Assembly: GCF_945882965.1 (NCBI RefSeq)
Contig: NZ_CAMCWY010000018.1
Location: 1-59,773, forward strand
Length of the DNA: 59,773 nucleotides
Direction: 5' to 3'
From: Sphingorhabdus sp. EL138
Lineage (GTDB): Bacteria > Pseudomonadota > Alphaproteobacteria > Sphingomonadales > Sphingomonadaceae
Shown here: positions 9,351-17,467 of the stretch, piece after piece
Layout of the letters: each line of letters begins with the position of its first letter
Numbering within the stretch: position 1 is the stretch's first letter
Translations under genes and position numbers: made by a program
The notes under the pieces: generated by a model
Told to the model about the DNA's origin: nothing
The model's database searches: none
Seen by the model: only the letters and a program-made list of their open reading frames with translations

Positions 9351-9452
9351 ATGTTTGATGCAAGCAAATTTTATTTAACGAAAGGAGGTGATCCGATGTC
9401 TCATGGTTCAGTTAAGAGGTCGGACAATTCCGTTCGGGAGATCGGCCGCTGA
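9351..9452 (+). CDS. Candidate 33-codon small ORF / leader peptide
   Basis: ATG at 9351 is preceded by GGAGGG at 9338-9343, a good ribosome-binding site with seven-base spacing. The product runs MFDASKFYLTKGGDP then MSHGSVKRSDNSVREIGR. A second in-frame ATG at 9396 has AAAGGAGGTGATCC (9381-9394) directly before it, a perfect 14-base complement of the 16S rRNA 3' end, so an 18-residue product is also possible. The ORF lies in a 437-base gap between a lipoprotein gene and sppA and runs into a set of RNA hairpins and a terminator. It has no membrane segment or known domain. It could be a free small protein or a regulatory leader peptide. Confidence 0.45.
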   Translation: MFDASKFYLTKGGDPMSHGSVKRSDNSVREIGR

Positions 9453-9515
9453 GCAAATCAGCGATGCCGGCCACGGCATGAAAGCAACTTCCGGCAGCGG
9501 GCGTCCGACCGCTGA
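9418..9515 (+). ncRNA. Candidate structured RNA element with nested hairpins
   Basis: An outer eight-pair stem GGTCGGAC (9418-9425) with GTCCGACC (9503-9510) encloses two perfect local hairpins: CGCTGA-gcaaa-TCAGCG (9447-9463) and ATGCCG-gcca-CGGCAT (9464-9479). TCAGC at 9458-9462 can instead pair with GCTGA at 9511-9515, giving a mutually exclusive fold. The element overlaps the end of the small ORF and is followed by a strong terminator. It could be a small RNA 3' half or an attenuator. I do not recognise it as a known riboswitch class. Confidence 0.4.
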
Positions 9516-9524
9516 CCCATGTTT

Positions 9525-9560
9525 AAGGGCCGCTGGTTAACTCCAGCGGCCCTTTTCTGT
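9525..9560 (+). terminator. Rho-independent terminator upstream of sppA
   Basis: A 12-pair perfect stem, AAGGGCCGCTGG (9525-9536) with CCAGCGGCCCTT (9543-9554) around the loop TTAACT, followed by TTCTGTTGT. It lies 110 bases before the sppA start codon, so it either ends the small ORF transcript or attenuates sppA. The core GGCCGCTG of its 5' arm is repeated at 9444-9451 across the small ORF stop codon. Confidence 0.85.
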
Positions 9561-9669
9561 TGTCCATGGCATGCCCGCTTAATGTTGTGCGCATGCTTTT
9601 TGTCGAACATTGGTGGCAATTGCTGATGAAATGCTTACATTTGATGTAAGGTTCTGAAGGATATCAAAA

Positions 9670-11544
9670 ATGCAGTTTATGCGCCTTAGTTGGAAAATTT
9701 TAGTCGGTGTGAAGGACCTGTTTGTATTGCTGTTTTTGGCGCTTTTCTTTGCCGCCATTTTCGCGCTGCTAAATGCAAATCCGAATCCGGCGATGGTCCG
9801 CGATGGTGCGTTGCTGCTCAAGCTGGATGGCGTAGTGGCCGAACAGCCGGCTGAAATCGACCCGCTGATGGCGCTGACCTCGGCGGCGGCCCCTGTTGGT
9901 GAAATCCGTCAACGTGACATCATCCGCGCGTTGAAGCTTGCCCAAAGCGACAAGCGCGTAAAATTGGTCGTATTAGACATGGAACGCTTCATGGGCGGCG
10001 GGCAAGCGAGCCTTGCCGCAATTGGGGATAGCATTGATGCCGTCAAAAAGGCGGGCAAGCCCGTTTACGCTTTTGCGACTGCCTACACCGATGACAGCTA
10101 TCAACTGGCTGCCCATGCAACGCAGATCTGGATGGACCCGCTTGGTGGTGCCTTGCTGGCGGGGCCCGGAGGGTCGCAGCCTTATTATAAGGGATTGCTC
10201 GACCAATTAGGCGTAAAGGCCAATATCTACCGCGTGGGTACGTTCAAAAGTGCCGTCGAACCCTTTATGCGATCTGACCAGTCAGCTGAATCGAAAATGG
10301 CGATCAAGGGCGTGTATGATGAGATATGGGGGCAATGGAAAGCCGACGTGGCCAAAGCCCGCCCGCAAGCACAATTGGATCAATTGCTGACCAACCCCGC
10401 TGATGCGGTTGAGGGGGCGAAGGGCGACCTTGGTCAGTTGGCACTGTCGACAAAATTGGTCGATAAATTGGGCGACAAAATCGCCTTTGGAAAATTCATC
10501 GCCAGCAAAGTGGGCGCTGATGAAAAGAAAACCACAGGCGGCTTTGCGCATACGCCTATGGATGCTTTGTTGGCCAGCTACGGTCCGCCATCGGCAGGCG
10601 AGCAGATTGGCGTTGTGACGGTTGCGGGCACCATCGTTGATGGTGAAGGCGGCCCAGGCTCAGCGGCTGGCGATACGATCAGCAATCTGATTTATGAGGC
10701 ATTGGATACTAAGGATTTGAAGGCCCTTGTCGTGCGGGTGGATTCGCCCGGTGGATCCGTGACCGCATCGGAAAAAATCCGGCTCGCGATCGCTGCGGCT
10801 AAAGCCAAAAATATTCCGGTTGTTGTCTCCATGGCCAATCTGGCGGCAAGTGGTGGCTATTGGGTCTCGCTGCCCGCTGATGTGATATTTGCCGCCCCTT
10901 CGACGATCACCGGCTCTATCGGTATCTTCGGGGTGATCCCAAGCGCCGAGGCTGGCTTAGCGAAAATTGGTGTGAATGCGGATGGGGTCAAGACAACGCC
11001 ATTGTCGGGTGAGCCCGATGTCCTGAACGGCTTTAGCCCTGAATTTGACCGTGTGGCGCAAAGCGCGATTGAAAACGGCTATCGCCAGTTTCTGACCCGT
11101 GTTGCGACCGCGCGCAAAAAGACCCCAGAGCAGGTCGACGCCGTCGCCCAAGGGCGCGTGTGGGCTGGTGGCACAGCGCGTCAGCTTGGCTTAGTAGACC
11201 GGTCCGGCAATATGAATGATGCTCTGGCAGAAGCAGCAAAGCGGGCGGGACTAAAACCGGATGATTGGCATGCGGTATATATCGAACAGTCTACAAGCTT
11301 CGCCGGCACGCTGCTCCAGGGGTTGATGCCAAAGAAGGCGCAATCGAACGCACCGATGGATATATTCGCCCATGCCGCATGGCAGCAAAGCCTGTTCATC
11401 CAGCGCGTCGCGGCTGACCTCGACATGCTGACGGGTGTGAAGGGTGTTCAGGCGAGATGTTTGGAATGCGGCGACTTCGCGCCGCCTGCGCCAGCCGCAG
11501 CGGACAAAACATGGCTATCGGTTCTACTGAAAGCCTTTAGCTAA
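9670..11544 (+). CDS. sppA: Signal peptide peptidase SppA, 67K type
   Basis: A membrane-anchored serine protease that degrades cleaved signal peptides. It has 624 residues with one N-terminal transmembrane anchor at about 17-37. The tandem-domain 67K form is evident: the first domain carries the general-base lysine in YRVGTFKSAVEPF near residue 196, and the second carries the nucleophile serine in NLAASGGYWVS near residue 397. The Ser-Lys dyad is thus split between the two homologous halves, as in E. coli SppA. The C-terminus has a CLECGDF stretch that is not part of the catalytic fold. The upstream region includes the leader-like element and terminator listed separately. Confidence 0.94.
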   Translation: MQFMRLSWKILVGVKDLFVLLFLALFFAAIFALLNANPNPAMVRDGALLLKLDGVVAEQPAEIDPLMALTSAAAPVGEIRQRDIIRALKLAQSDKRVKLVVLDMERFMGGGQASLAAIGDSIDAVKKAGKPVYAFATAYTDDSYQLAAHATQIWMDPLGGALLAGPGGSQPYYKGLLDQLGVKANIYRVGTFKSAVEPFMRSDQSAESKMAIKGVYDEIWGQWKADVAKARPQAQLDQLLTNPADAVEGAKGDLGQLALSTKLVDKLGDKIAFGKFIASKVGADEKKTTGGFAHTPMDALLASYGPPSAGEQIGVVTVAGTIVDGEGGPGSAAGDTISNLIYEALDTKDLKALVVRVDSPGGSVTASEKIRLAIAAAKAKNIPVVVSMANLAASGGYWVSLPADVIFAAPSTITGSIGIFGVIPSAEAGLAKIGVNADGVKTTPLSGEPDVLNGFSPEFDRVAQSAIENGYRQFLTRVATARKKTPEQVDAVAQGRVWAGGTARQLGLVDRSGNMNDALAEAAKRAGLKPDDWHAVYIEQSTSFAGTLLQGLMPKKAQSNAPMDIFAHAAWQQSLFIQRVAADLDMLTGVKGVQARCLECGDFAPPAPAAADKTWLSVLLKAFS

Positions 11545-11558
11545 GCTGGCGGTGAAGG

Positions 11559-11870
11559 CTAAGCCTTTACCGCGCAGATAAGTCCAGAGGAGGTTGAAAC
11601 ACCCAATATTTCAAGGTCTTGCAATGCACGGGTGCGCCGCAGAAACTCCTCAACCGTGACCTTACGCATATCTTGCCTGCGCAATTTTTTCAGACCGTTC
11701 AACTTGTTGAGCTGGATCAGCGAAAGGCGGTCGACCATCCGGTCGGCCATGCACGCGGCAATCGGTTGCGAAAGTCCCGCATCCATCAATGCCGTGCGGA
11801 CGCGGGTTTCGGGGGTGGCACAAGCCGAAAGCGCCAGTGATAAAATACCAACTAGCGCAATTCGTTTCAT
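11559..11870 (-). CDS. Small putative lipoprotein
   Basis: A 103-residue protein starting MKRIALVGILSLALSACATP: a lipoprotein signal with lipobox L-S-A-C. The remainder is a helical basic domain (LMDAGLSQPIAACMADRMVD) with two further cysteines that could form a disulfide. Its ATG overlaps the TGA of the upstream ppa gene (ATGA), so the two are probably translated together. No function can be assigned from the sequence. Confidence 0.75.
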   Translation of the reverse strand: MKRIALVGILSLALSACATPETRVRTALMDAGLSQPIAACMADRMVDRLSLIQLNKLNGLKKLRRQDMRKVTVEEFLRRTRALQDLEILGVSTSSGLICAVKA

Positions 11871-12403
11871 ACACCTTGTTCCTTTGCACGTTCCACGCAT
11901 TCTATAATGATACGTTTTGCGTCCGTTTCATCACCCCAGCCATTTAGCTTCGCCCATTTTCCAGGCTCCAGATCTTTATAATGGGTGAAGAAATGCTCAA
12001 TCTGTTGCAGGACGATAGGTGGCATGTCCTTGTAGGTGACGACATCGGAATAATAAGGGAAGGTTTCGTTGACCGGAACACATAGCAGCTTTTCATCGCC
12101 GCCCTTGTCGTCTTCCATCATGAGCACGCCAATCGGACGGCATTTGACAACTGCGCCCGCGATGATGGACGAACGTGCCACGACCAAAGCGTCCAAGGGA
12201 TCACCATCTTCGCCCAAAGTGTGTGGCACAAAACCATAATTGGCTGGATAGCGCATGGGCGTGTGTAGGAAGCGGTCGACGAATAAAGCGCCGGATGCCT
12301 TGTCGAATTCATATTTCACGGGCTCGCCGCCAATGGGAACTTCGATCAGGACGTTGAGGCTTTCGGGTACATTGTCGCCCGCCGGGATGAGATCAATACG
12401 CAT
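11867..12403 (-). CDS. ppa: Inorganic pyrophosphatase (family I)
   Basis: Hydrolyses pyrophosphate released by biosynthetic reactions, making them irreversible. It is 178 residues long, the normal size for a bacterial family I enzyme. Signature residues are visible: KYEFDKASGALFVDRFL near 29-45, the metal-binding motif DGDPLDALV near 66-74, and KDMPPI and the C-terminal KRIIIECVERAK. It starts at 12403 with the family-typical MRIDLIPAGDNVPESLNV. It shares a four-base overlap with the downstream lipoprotein gene. Confidence 0.97.
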   Translation of the reverse strand: MRIDLIPAGDNVPESLNVLIEVPIGGEPVKYEFDKASGALFVDRFLHTPMRYPANYGFVPHTLGEDGDPLDALVVARSSIIAGAVVKCRPIGVLMMEDDKGGDEKLLCVPVNETFPYYSDVVTYKDMPPIVLQQIEHFFTHYKDLEPGKWAKLNGWGDETDAKRIIIECVERAKEQGV

Positions 12404-12423
12404 GGGAGAATGCTTTCAAATTG

Positions 12424-12564
12424 TTATAGCTTGGTCTGTCGCGGGCCGAGTAGACGATCAATCGCCGTCTTGCCTAGGCCTGTGACTTCGAGGCGCGGAT
12501 AGCGCAAACTACCTGAATATGCGATGTCTATTTGCGCAAAACGTTTGTACTGCTGAGCCCAGCC
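12424..12564 (-). other. Orphan C-terminal coding remnant upstream of ppa
   Basis: A 46-codon open stretch on the minus strand ends with TAA at 12424-12426 and reads QQYKRFAQIDIAYSG, then SLRYPRLEVTGLGKTAIDRL, then LGPRQTKL. It has coding-like character but no start codon of its own, and is closed upstream by TAG at 12565-12567. It may be the tail of a gene lost by deletion between ppa and hisS, or chance. I do not recognise the family. Confidence 0.2.
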
Positions 12565-12604
12565 CTATTCCACTCACCGCAATTAGCCGCTAGGGCGCTT
12601 TGTT

Positions 12605-13873
12605 ATGGCAAAGATACAGACACCCCAAGCCGTGCGCGGCACGCAAGACATGTTCGGTGAAACCGAGGAACGCTTTGCGCATGTGGTCGCGACCTTCGAA
12701 CGCGTGCGCAAGCTTTATGGTTTTAAGGGCATGCAACTGCCGGTGATTGAACCCACTGCGGTGTTTTCGCGTAGCCTGGGTGAGGCGACCGATGTTGTCT
12801 CCAAGGAAATGTATACGTTTGAAGATCGCGGCGGCGATTCTATTACGTTGCGGCCCGAATTCACCGCTGGCATTGCGCGGGCTTACCTTACCAATGGCTG
12901 GCAGCAATTTGCGCCCATGAAGCTGTCGGTGCATGGGCCATTGTTCCGCTATGAGCGCCCGCAAAAGGGCCGCTATCGGCAGTTTCACCAGATTGACGCC
13001 GAAATCATTGGCGCGGCGGAGCCTGCGGCAGATGTCGAATTGCTCGTCATGGCGGACCAGTTGCTGAAGGAGCTTGGCATAGATGATGGCGTGACGTTGC
13101 AGTTGAACACGCTGGGTGACACCCCTAGCCGAGACGCATGGCGCGCCGCTTTGGTTGGCTATTTCAACGACCATAAGGGCGCGTTGTCCGAAGACAGCCT
13201 GTCGCGGTTGGAGAAAAACCCGCTGCGTATCTTGGACAGTAAAGACCCCAAAGATCGCCCGATTGCCGACGCTGCGCCTGTTATCGACGATTATCTATCG
13301 GGCGAAGCGCAGGATTTCTTCGGTGCGGTCACCGCAGGCCTTGATGCCGCAGGGGTCGCATGGACCCGCAACGCCGCATTGGTGCGCGGCCTCGATTATT
13401 ACCGCCATACTGCGTTTGAATTTGTGACCGACAGGCTTGGCGCGCAAGGGACTGTGCTTGGCGGCGGGCGTTATGATGGCTTGATCGAGAATTTAGGTGG
13501 TCCCGCGACGCCAGCGGTCGGCTGGGCTGCGGGCATTGAGCGGTTGGCGATGTTATTGGATGCGCCAACAGGTCGTGAAATGACTTTTGCAGTCGTCGCC
13601 GATGCACCAGAACTAGACGAGGAAGCCCAGCGAGTAGCCAATAAACTTCGCCGCGAGGGCGTACCCGTTTTTCGCTCATTTAAAACCAATCCAAAGCGGC
13701 AAATCGAATCTGCCCGGAAAGCCAGCGTTGACGGTCTGCTGTTCATTCGGCCTGGCCAGCAATTGCACATCACGCTTGTTCAGGGGTCTCCATACGCATT
13801 GAGAGATTTGATTGCCAAAGCTCTGGCGCATGTCCCTGACGGTTATCAGACTGCCAGTGGCGACGGCGAATGA
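12605..13873 (+). CDS. hisS: Histidine-tRNA ligase
   Basis: Charges tRNA-His. The 422-residue class II synthetase shows the expected motifs: N-terminal RGTQDMFGE near 11-19, motif 2 region [15 protein letters not shown] near 116-130, the histidine-specific [13 protein letters not shown] near 262-274, the glycine-rich motif 3 [14 protein letters not shown] and [11 protein letters not shown], and a C-terminal anticodon-binding domain. The start at 12605 follows a weak upstream site. In related genomes hisS and prfA are neighbours, as here. Confidence 0.97.
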   Translation: MAKIQTPQAVRGTQDMFGETEERFAHVVATFERVRKLYGFKGMQLPVIEPTAVFSRSLGEATDVVSKEMYTFEDRGGDSITLRPEFTAGIARAYLTNGWQQFAPMKLSVHGPLFRYERPQKGRYRQFHQIDAEIIGAAEPAADVELLVMADQLLKELGIDDGVTLQLNTLGDTPSRDAWRAALVGYFNDHKGALSEDSLSRLEKNPLRILDSKDPKDRPIADAAPVIDDYLSGEAQDFFGAVTAGLDAAGVAWTRNAALVRGLDYYRHTAFEFVTDRLGAQGTVLGGGRYDGLIENLGGPATPAVGWAAGIERLAMLLDAPTGREMTFAVVADAPELDEEAQRVANKLRREGVPVFRSFKTNPKRQIESARKASVDGLLFIRPGQQLHITLVQGSPYALRDLIAKALAHVPDGYQTASGDGE

Positions 13874-13896
13874 TCCGTCCTACCATAAATGTCCGC

Positions 13897-13987
13897 CGTC
13901 ACCCTGAACTTGTTTCAGGGTCCATTTTGCCTCTCTGCCCTTCGGTGTCGGCTTCACGATGGATGCTGAAACAAGTTCAGCATGACG
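13897..13987. repeat. Paired palindromic repeat, CTGAACTTGTTTCAG family
   Basis: Two inverted copies of a short palindrome-like unit face each other: CGTCACCCTGAACTTGTTTC at the left and GAAACAAGTTCAGCATGACG at the right, separated by about 50 bases. The same arrangement occurs at 47989-48079. This is a REP/BIME-like intergenic element and sits right after hisS. Confidence 0.8.
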
Positions 13988-14087
13988 TTGAGGGGAATGC
14001 TTCTCTGCGTCATCTGCGCCTCTGCGTGAAACCCTATTTTCGTCGACTTAGCGAAGGCTGGGGCCTATCACACGTATCGGTAAAATG

Positions 14088-14149
14088 GTTCGCACAAAGG
14101 CACGAAGGCATAAAGAAGTTGCTTTGGGTCTTAGTGTCTTCGTGCGAAC
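14088..14149. repeat. Inverted repeat GTTCGCAC...GTGCGAAC
   Basis: GTTCGCAC (14088-14095) and GTGCGAAC (14142-14149) are perfect arms around CACGAAGGCATAAAGAAG and CTTCG-containing sequence. It resembles a second type of dispersed intergenic repeat. The 13874-14234 gap consists almost entirely of such repeats; the open frames there look spurious. Confidence 0.55.
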
Positions 14150-14177
14150 TAAAAACGTATCGCGCGCGGAAATATAA

Positions 14178-14210
14178 GGCCATGGTTTCCCGCTTTCGCG
14201 GGAATGACAA
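14178..14210. repeat. CATTCCCGCGAAAGCGGGAA-type palindromic repeat (single unit)
   Basis: Contains CCATGGTTTCCCGCTTTCGC followed by GGGAATGACA. It belongs to the proteobacterial repeat whose core is a hairpin of TTCCCGC and GCGGGAA. Other copies are at 15388-15474, 39667-39712 and 44851-44937. Confidence 0.7.
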
Positions 14211-14234
14211 TGTTTGGATTTTGGGGTTGGCCCT

Positions 14235-15311
14235 TTGAAAATCTCTCCGCACCGCATTGCGCAAATTGAATCGCGTTTTTCCGAGTTGGAGGCACGGATG
14301 GCTTCTGGGCAGTTGGAGGGTGACGCTTTTGTAGCCGCCTCGCGCGAATATTCTGAGTTGGAGCCAGTAGCCAAGGCCGCCGCTGAAGTCCGGCGTTTGC
14401 GTGCGGAAATCGAAACGCTTGGGGTCATGGCGCAGGATAATTCTGACCCAGATTTGCATGCGATGGCGGTCGAGGAACTGGACGTGGTCACGCAGCAGCT
14501 ATCGGACGCGGAAACGGCGCTAGCCATCTCGTTACTGCCCCGCGACTCTGCGGATGACAGGCCAGCGATGCTGGAAATTCGGGCGGGCACGGGCGGTGAC
14601 GAAGCCGCATTGTTCGCGGGCGATCTGTATCGCATGTATGAACGTTACGCCGCGGGGCAGGGATGGAAGATTGAGCCGATTTCGGTCAGCGCCTCCGACG
14701 TGGGTGGATTTAAGGAAGTGGTGGTCGCGATCAAGGGCACGGGCGTATTTGCCAAGCTGAAATATGAAAGCGGCGTTCACCGTGTGCAGCGGGTGCCAGT
14801 GACGGAAAGCGGCGGACGGATTCATACCAGCGCGGCGACTGTCGCCGTCCTGCCTGAGCCTACGGAAGTCGATATCCAGATCGAGGCGCGCGACCTGAAA
14901 ATTGATGTGTATCGTGCGTCGGGCGCCGGCGGGCAGCACGTCAACACCACGGACTCAGCCGTGCGCATTACCCATTTGCCCACTGGTATTGTGGTGACGT
15001 GTCAGGACGGGCGCAGCCAGCACAAGAACAAGGAACAGGCGATGCAGGTCCTGCGTGCGCGCATGTACGAAAAAGAACGTGAGGAGGCCCAAGGCGCCGA
15101 AGCAGAAGCCCGCAAGGCCATGGTTGGCTCCGGCGACCGTTCCGAACGCATCCGCACCTACAACTTCCCGCAAGGCCGCGTGACCGACCATCGGATCAAC
15201 CTGACGCTGCATAAATTGCCTGAAATATTGGAGGGCGGCGGATTGGCCGAACTCGTCGCCGCATTGATCGCCGAGGATCAGGCCGAGCGCATGGCCGGGC
15301 TGGGGGAGTAA
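14235..15311 (+). CDS. prfA: Peptide chain release factor 1
   Basis: Releases finished peptides at UAA and UAG codons. I start it at TTG 14235 ([20 protein letters not shown]), which gives 358 residues, the usual RF1 length; a TTG seven codons earlier would add an unconserved stretch. The class I release factor signature [19 protein letters not shown] carries the GGQ that reaches the peptidyl-transferase centre (near residue 230), methylated on Gln by PrmC in other bacteria. The RF1-type stop-codon reading region lies around [18 protein letters not shown]. The gene begins right after repeats and has no obvious Shine-Dalgarno sequence. prmC, often directly downstream in relatives, is absent here. 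Confidence 0.96.
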   Translation: MKISPHRIAQIESRFSELEARMASGQLEGDAFVAASREYSELEPVAKAAAEVRRLRAEIETLGVMAQDNSDPDLHAMAVEELDVVTQQLSDAETALAISLLPRDSADDRPAMLEIRAGTGGDEAALFAGDLYRMYERYAAGQGWKIEPISVSASDVGGFKEVVVAIKGTGVFAKLKYESGVHRVQRVPVTESGGRIHTSAATVAVLPEPTEVDIQIEARDLKIDVYRASGAGGQHVNTTDSAVRITHLPTGIVVTCQDGRSQHKNKEQAMQVLRARMYEKEREEAQGAEAEARKAMVGSGDRSERIRTYNFPQGRVTDHRINLTLHKLPEILEGGGLAELVAALIAEDQAERMAGLGE

Positions 15312-15319
15312 CCACGTCT

Positions 15320-15341
15320 CCCCTCCCGTAGGCGGGAGGGG
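15320..15341. repeat. GC-rich hairpin CCCCTCCCG-tagg-CGGGAGGGG
   Basis: A nine-pair perfect hairpin eight bases after the prfA stop. It lacks a T run in either direction and looks like a dispersed GC-rich intergenic repeat, though it could still slow polymerase or protect the prfA transcript end. Confidence 0.5.
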
Positions 15342-15387
15342 TCGGGGGCGGGTTGAAGCATCTGAGCCACGTGAAGTGACGCTTTGT

Positions 15388-15474
15388 CATTCCCGACTGG
15401 ATCGGGAATCCATGGTCTGATCTGTCGGTTTAGGCTGACCCGTCAGGCCATGGGTTCCCGCTTTCGCGGGAATG
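15388..15474. repeat. Paired CATTCCCG / CGGGAATG repeat
   Basis: Left unit CATTCCCGACTGGATCGGGA and right unit TTCCCGCTTTCGCGGGAATG are arranged head to head with CCATGG motifs flanking the spacer. It sits between the 3' ends of prfA and the convergent sulfoquinovose operon. Confidence 0.75.
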
Positions 15475-15500
15475 GCACGGTTTTCCGTTTTGCAAGCCGA

Positions 15501-16568
15501 CTAAACTTCCAACCGCCCATGATCCAACTTGGGTAACACATAACGCGCGAACATGTCGCATTCATTGATATGGGGGTAGCCAGACAAAATGAACGCCTCG
15601 ATACCCGCTTCGCGATAGGCGTTGATTTTGGCGAGCACTTGGTCGGGGTCGCCAACGATTGCCGCGCCGCAGCCTGAACGGGCGCGGCCAATGCCGGTCC
15701 ACAGATTATCCTCTAAATAACCATCATTTGCCGCAGCTTGCGCACGCAGCTCGGCCTGATGCGCAACGCCGAATGTTTGGGTGTCGAGCGATTTGTTGCG
15801 GATCGCCTCGCCCTGATCAGCATCAAGCTTGGACAGCAAGCGGTTGGCGTAAGCGCGCGCCTCCGCCTCGGTTTCGCGGACGATGACATGCGCGCGGAAG
15901 CCGTATTTCAGCGTGCGACCGAATTTGGCGGCGCGGGCGGTCATGTTGTCGACCAAGTCCTTGGCACCCTGCACCGTTTCGGGCCACATCAGATATACGT
16001 CGCACCCTTCGGCAGCGGCGTCCTTGGCGGCTGGCGACAGGCCACCGAAATAGAGCGGCGGGCATTTGCCGCTAACGGTTTTCATGCGCGGCGGGTCGAT
16101 GTCGATTTTGTAATGCTCGCCGTCAATCGACAGATGCTCGCCGTTTAGCAATGTCTTCAATATCTGCATCGCCTCAACTGTACGGCAATAGCGCGGTTCG
16201 GAATCCATCTTATCGCCGGGCAAGTCCGACGAGATGATGTTGATGTTCAACCGCCCGCCCGAAATTTGATCCAGCGTCGCGATCTGCCGCGCCAATTGTG
16301 GCGGCCAGCTTTCACCAATGCGCACAGCCATCAGCAATTTGATCCGTGAGGTTAGTGCGGCAATTGCGCTGGCGAAGGCAGTTGTGTCTAAGCCAAGGGT
16401 ATAGCCCGATGGCAGCAAGATATTGTCAAACCCACCTTTTTCGGCAGCCAAAACGATATTACGGCAATGTTCCCAGCTGGACGCCAGATTGGTGTCGGGG
16501 ACGCCCAAAAATTCATAGTCGTCATCGCAAAGCGCGGAGAACCAGCTCACTTCGACAGGCTTGTTCAT
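15501..16568 (-). CDS. SsuD/SmoC-like FMNH2-dependent sulfonate monooxygenase (probable sulfoquinovose monooxygenase)
   Basis: A 355-residue luciferase-like monooxygenase. Alignment by eye with E. coli SsuD places the active-site pair at R225/H227 (GFRAHVIVRET), with R297 and Y331 at matching numbers (WTGIGRARSGCG; SGYPHINE). The SsuD Cys54 position is serine here. The family uses reduced FMN and O2 to split a C-S bond, giving an aldehyde and sulfite. Because it is the last gene of an operon with a sulfoquinovosidase, the likely substrate is sulfoquinovose and the product 6-oxo-glucose, as for SmoC. ATG 16568 overlaps the TGA of the upstream reductase gene. No flavin reductase partner lies nearby. 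Substrate assignment is inference; a general alkanesulfonate monooxygenase is the alternative. Confidence 0.75.
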   Translation of the reverse strand: MNKPVEVSWFSALCDDDYEFLGVPDTNLASSWEHCRNIVLAAEKGGFDNILLPSGYTLGLDTTAFASAIAALTSRIKLLMAVRIGESWPPQLARQIATLDQISGGRLNINIISSDLPGDKMDSEPRYCRTVEAMQILKTLLNGEHLSIDGEHYKIDIDPPRMKTVSGKCPPLYFGGLSPAAKDAAAEGCDVYLMWPETVQGAKDLVDNMTARAAKFGRTLKYGFRAHVIVRETEAEARAYANRLLSKLDADQGEAIRNKSLDTQTFGVAHQAELRAQAAANDGYLEDNLWTGIGRARSGCGAAIVGDPDQVLAKINAYREAGIEAFILSGYPHINECDMFARYVLPKLDHGRLEV

Positions 16569-17467
16569 GGCAGCGGCACTCCTCTTGCGGCCACAAGGAC
16601 GCTGTACCAATCCGCGCGGGTCCATTGAATTTTGAACACGTCGGCAGCTTCGGTTATGCGCGCCGGGTTTTGCGAACCGATAATCGGGATGGGCTGGGCG
16701 GGGTGCGCCATGATCCAGCTACAGGCCGCCGCCGTGCGCGAAACGCCATGCGCCGCCGCAACCGCCGAAAGCGCAGCAGCGACATTTTGCTCACGCGCAT
16801 TTTGGGGGTCGCCAATGCGGCCACCACCCAAAGGCGACCATGCCATCACCGCAAGGTTCATCGCTATCGCTTGATCCAGCTCGCCATTTTCGACGGTGTC
16901 GATCCGCAACGGCGACAGTTCGGGTTGTGTCGAAACGATGGGAACTGGGCTAAATTGCGCCAGCGCCGAAATCTGTGCTTGCGTAAAGTTGGACACGCCG
17001 AACGCGCGAATTTTGCCTGCTATATGCGCGTTTTCGATGGTGCGGGCGATTTCCTGCGGGTGGGTCAACACGTCTGGCCGGTGAATTTGCCACAGGTCAA
17101 TGCGGTCAGTGCGCAAACGGGTCAGGCTGTCATCAATGGCTTTTGTCAGATATTCCGCGCTGCTGTCATAGGGTGTTGGCGGCGTAATGCCGCCTTTGGT
17201 CGCAAGGACCATGCGGTCGCGATATTCAGGGGCTTGCGCAAATATGTGGCCAAGCAGTTCTTCGGCCTTGCCAAAACCGTGGTCGCCAAAACCATAGATA
17301 TCGGCGGTGTCAAACAGGGTGATGCCAGCTTCAAACGCAGCATCAATGGCGGCTCTAGCTGCGGACAATTCCAGTCCGGCAAAGCGCCACATGCCCCATG
17401 CCAGGGACGAGATTTCTATGCCACTTTTGCCCAATAAGCGTGTGTGGGGTGTGCGGGGAAGCGTCAT
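16565..17467 (-). CDS. Aldo/keto reductase, probable 6-oxo-glucose reductase (SmoB-like)
   Basis: A 300-residue AKR-fold protein. The catalytic tetrad is visible: D53 and Y58 in LFDTADIYG, K91 in VLATKGG and H129 in DLWQIHRPD. The C-terminal IIGSQNPARITEAADV is the usual NADP(H)-binding end (GSxNPxRI). In the sulfo-SMO pathway SmoB, also an aldo/keto reductase, reduces 6-oxo-glucose made by the monooxygenase to glucose. That role fits this position, between the LacI gene and the monooxygenase gene with ATGA overlaps on both sides. Substrate is inferred from context only; the AKR family is broad. Confidence 0.75.
   Translation of the reverse strand: MTLPRTPHTRLLGKSGIEISSLAWGMWRFAGLELSAARAAIDAAFEAGITLFDTADIYGFGDHGFGKAEELLGHIFAQAPEYRDRMVLATKGGITPPTPYDSSAEYLTKAIDDSLTRLRTDRIDLWQIHRPDVLTHPQEIARTIENAHIAGKIRAFGVSNFTQAQISALAQFSPVPIVSTQPELSPLRIDTVENGELDQAIAMNLAVMAWSPLGGGRIGDPQNAREQNVAAALSAVAAAHGVSRTAAACSWIMAHPAQPIPIIGSQNPARITEAADVFKIQWTRADWYSVLVAARGVPLP

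Noticed and set aside
13870-14238. 122-codon plus-strand frame between hisS and prfA
   Set aside because: It runs through palindromic repeats, has no ribosome-binding site and no protein-like composition; treated as repeat-filled intergenic DNA.
15320-15341. Rho-independent terminator for prfA
   Set aside because: The hairpin is strong but no T run follows on either strand; kept as a repeat only.
16346-17437. Long plus-strand open frame of 363 codons
   Set aside because: It lies antisense to the monooxygenase and reductase genes, which have clear catalytic motifs and overlapping operon structure; a G+C-rich shadow frame.
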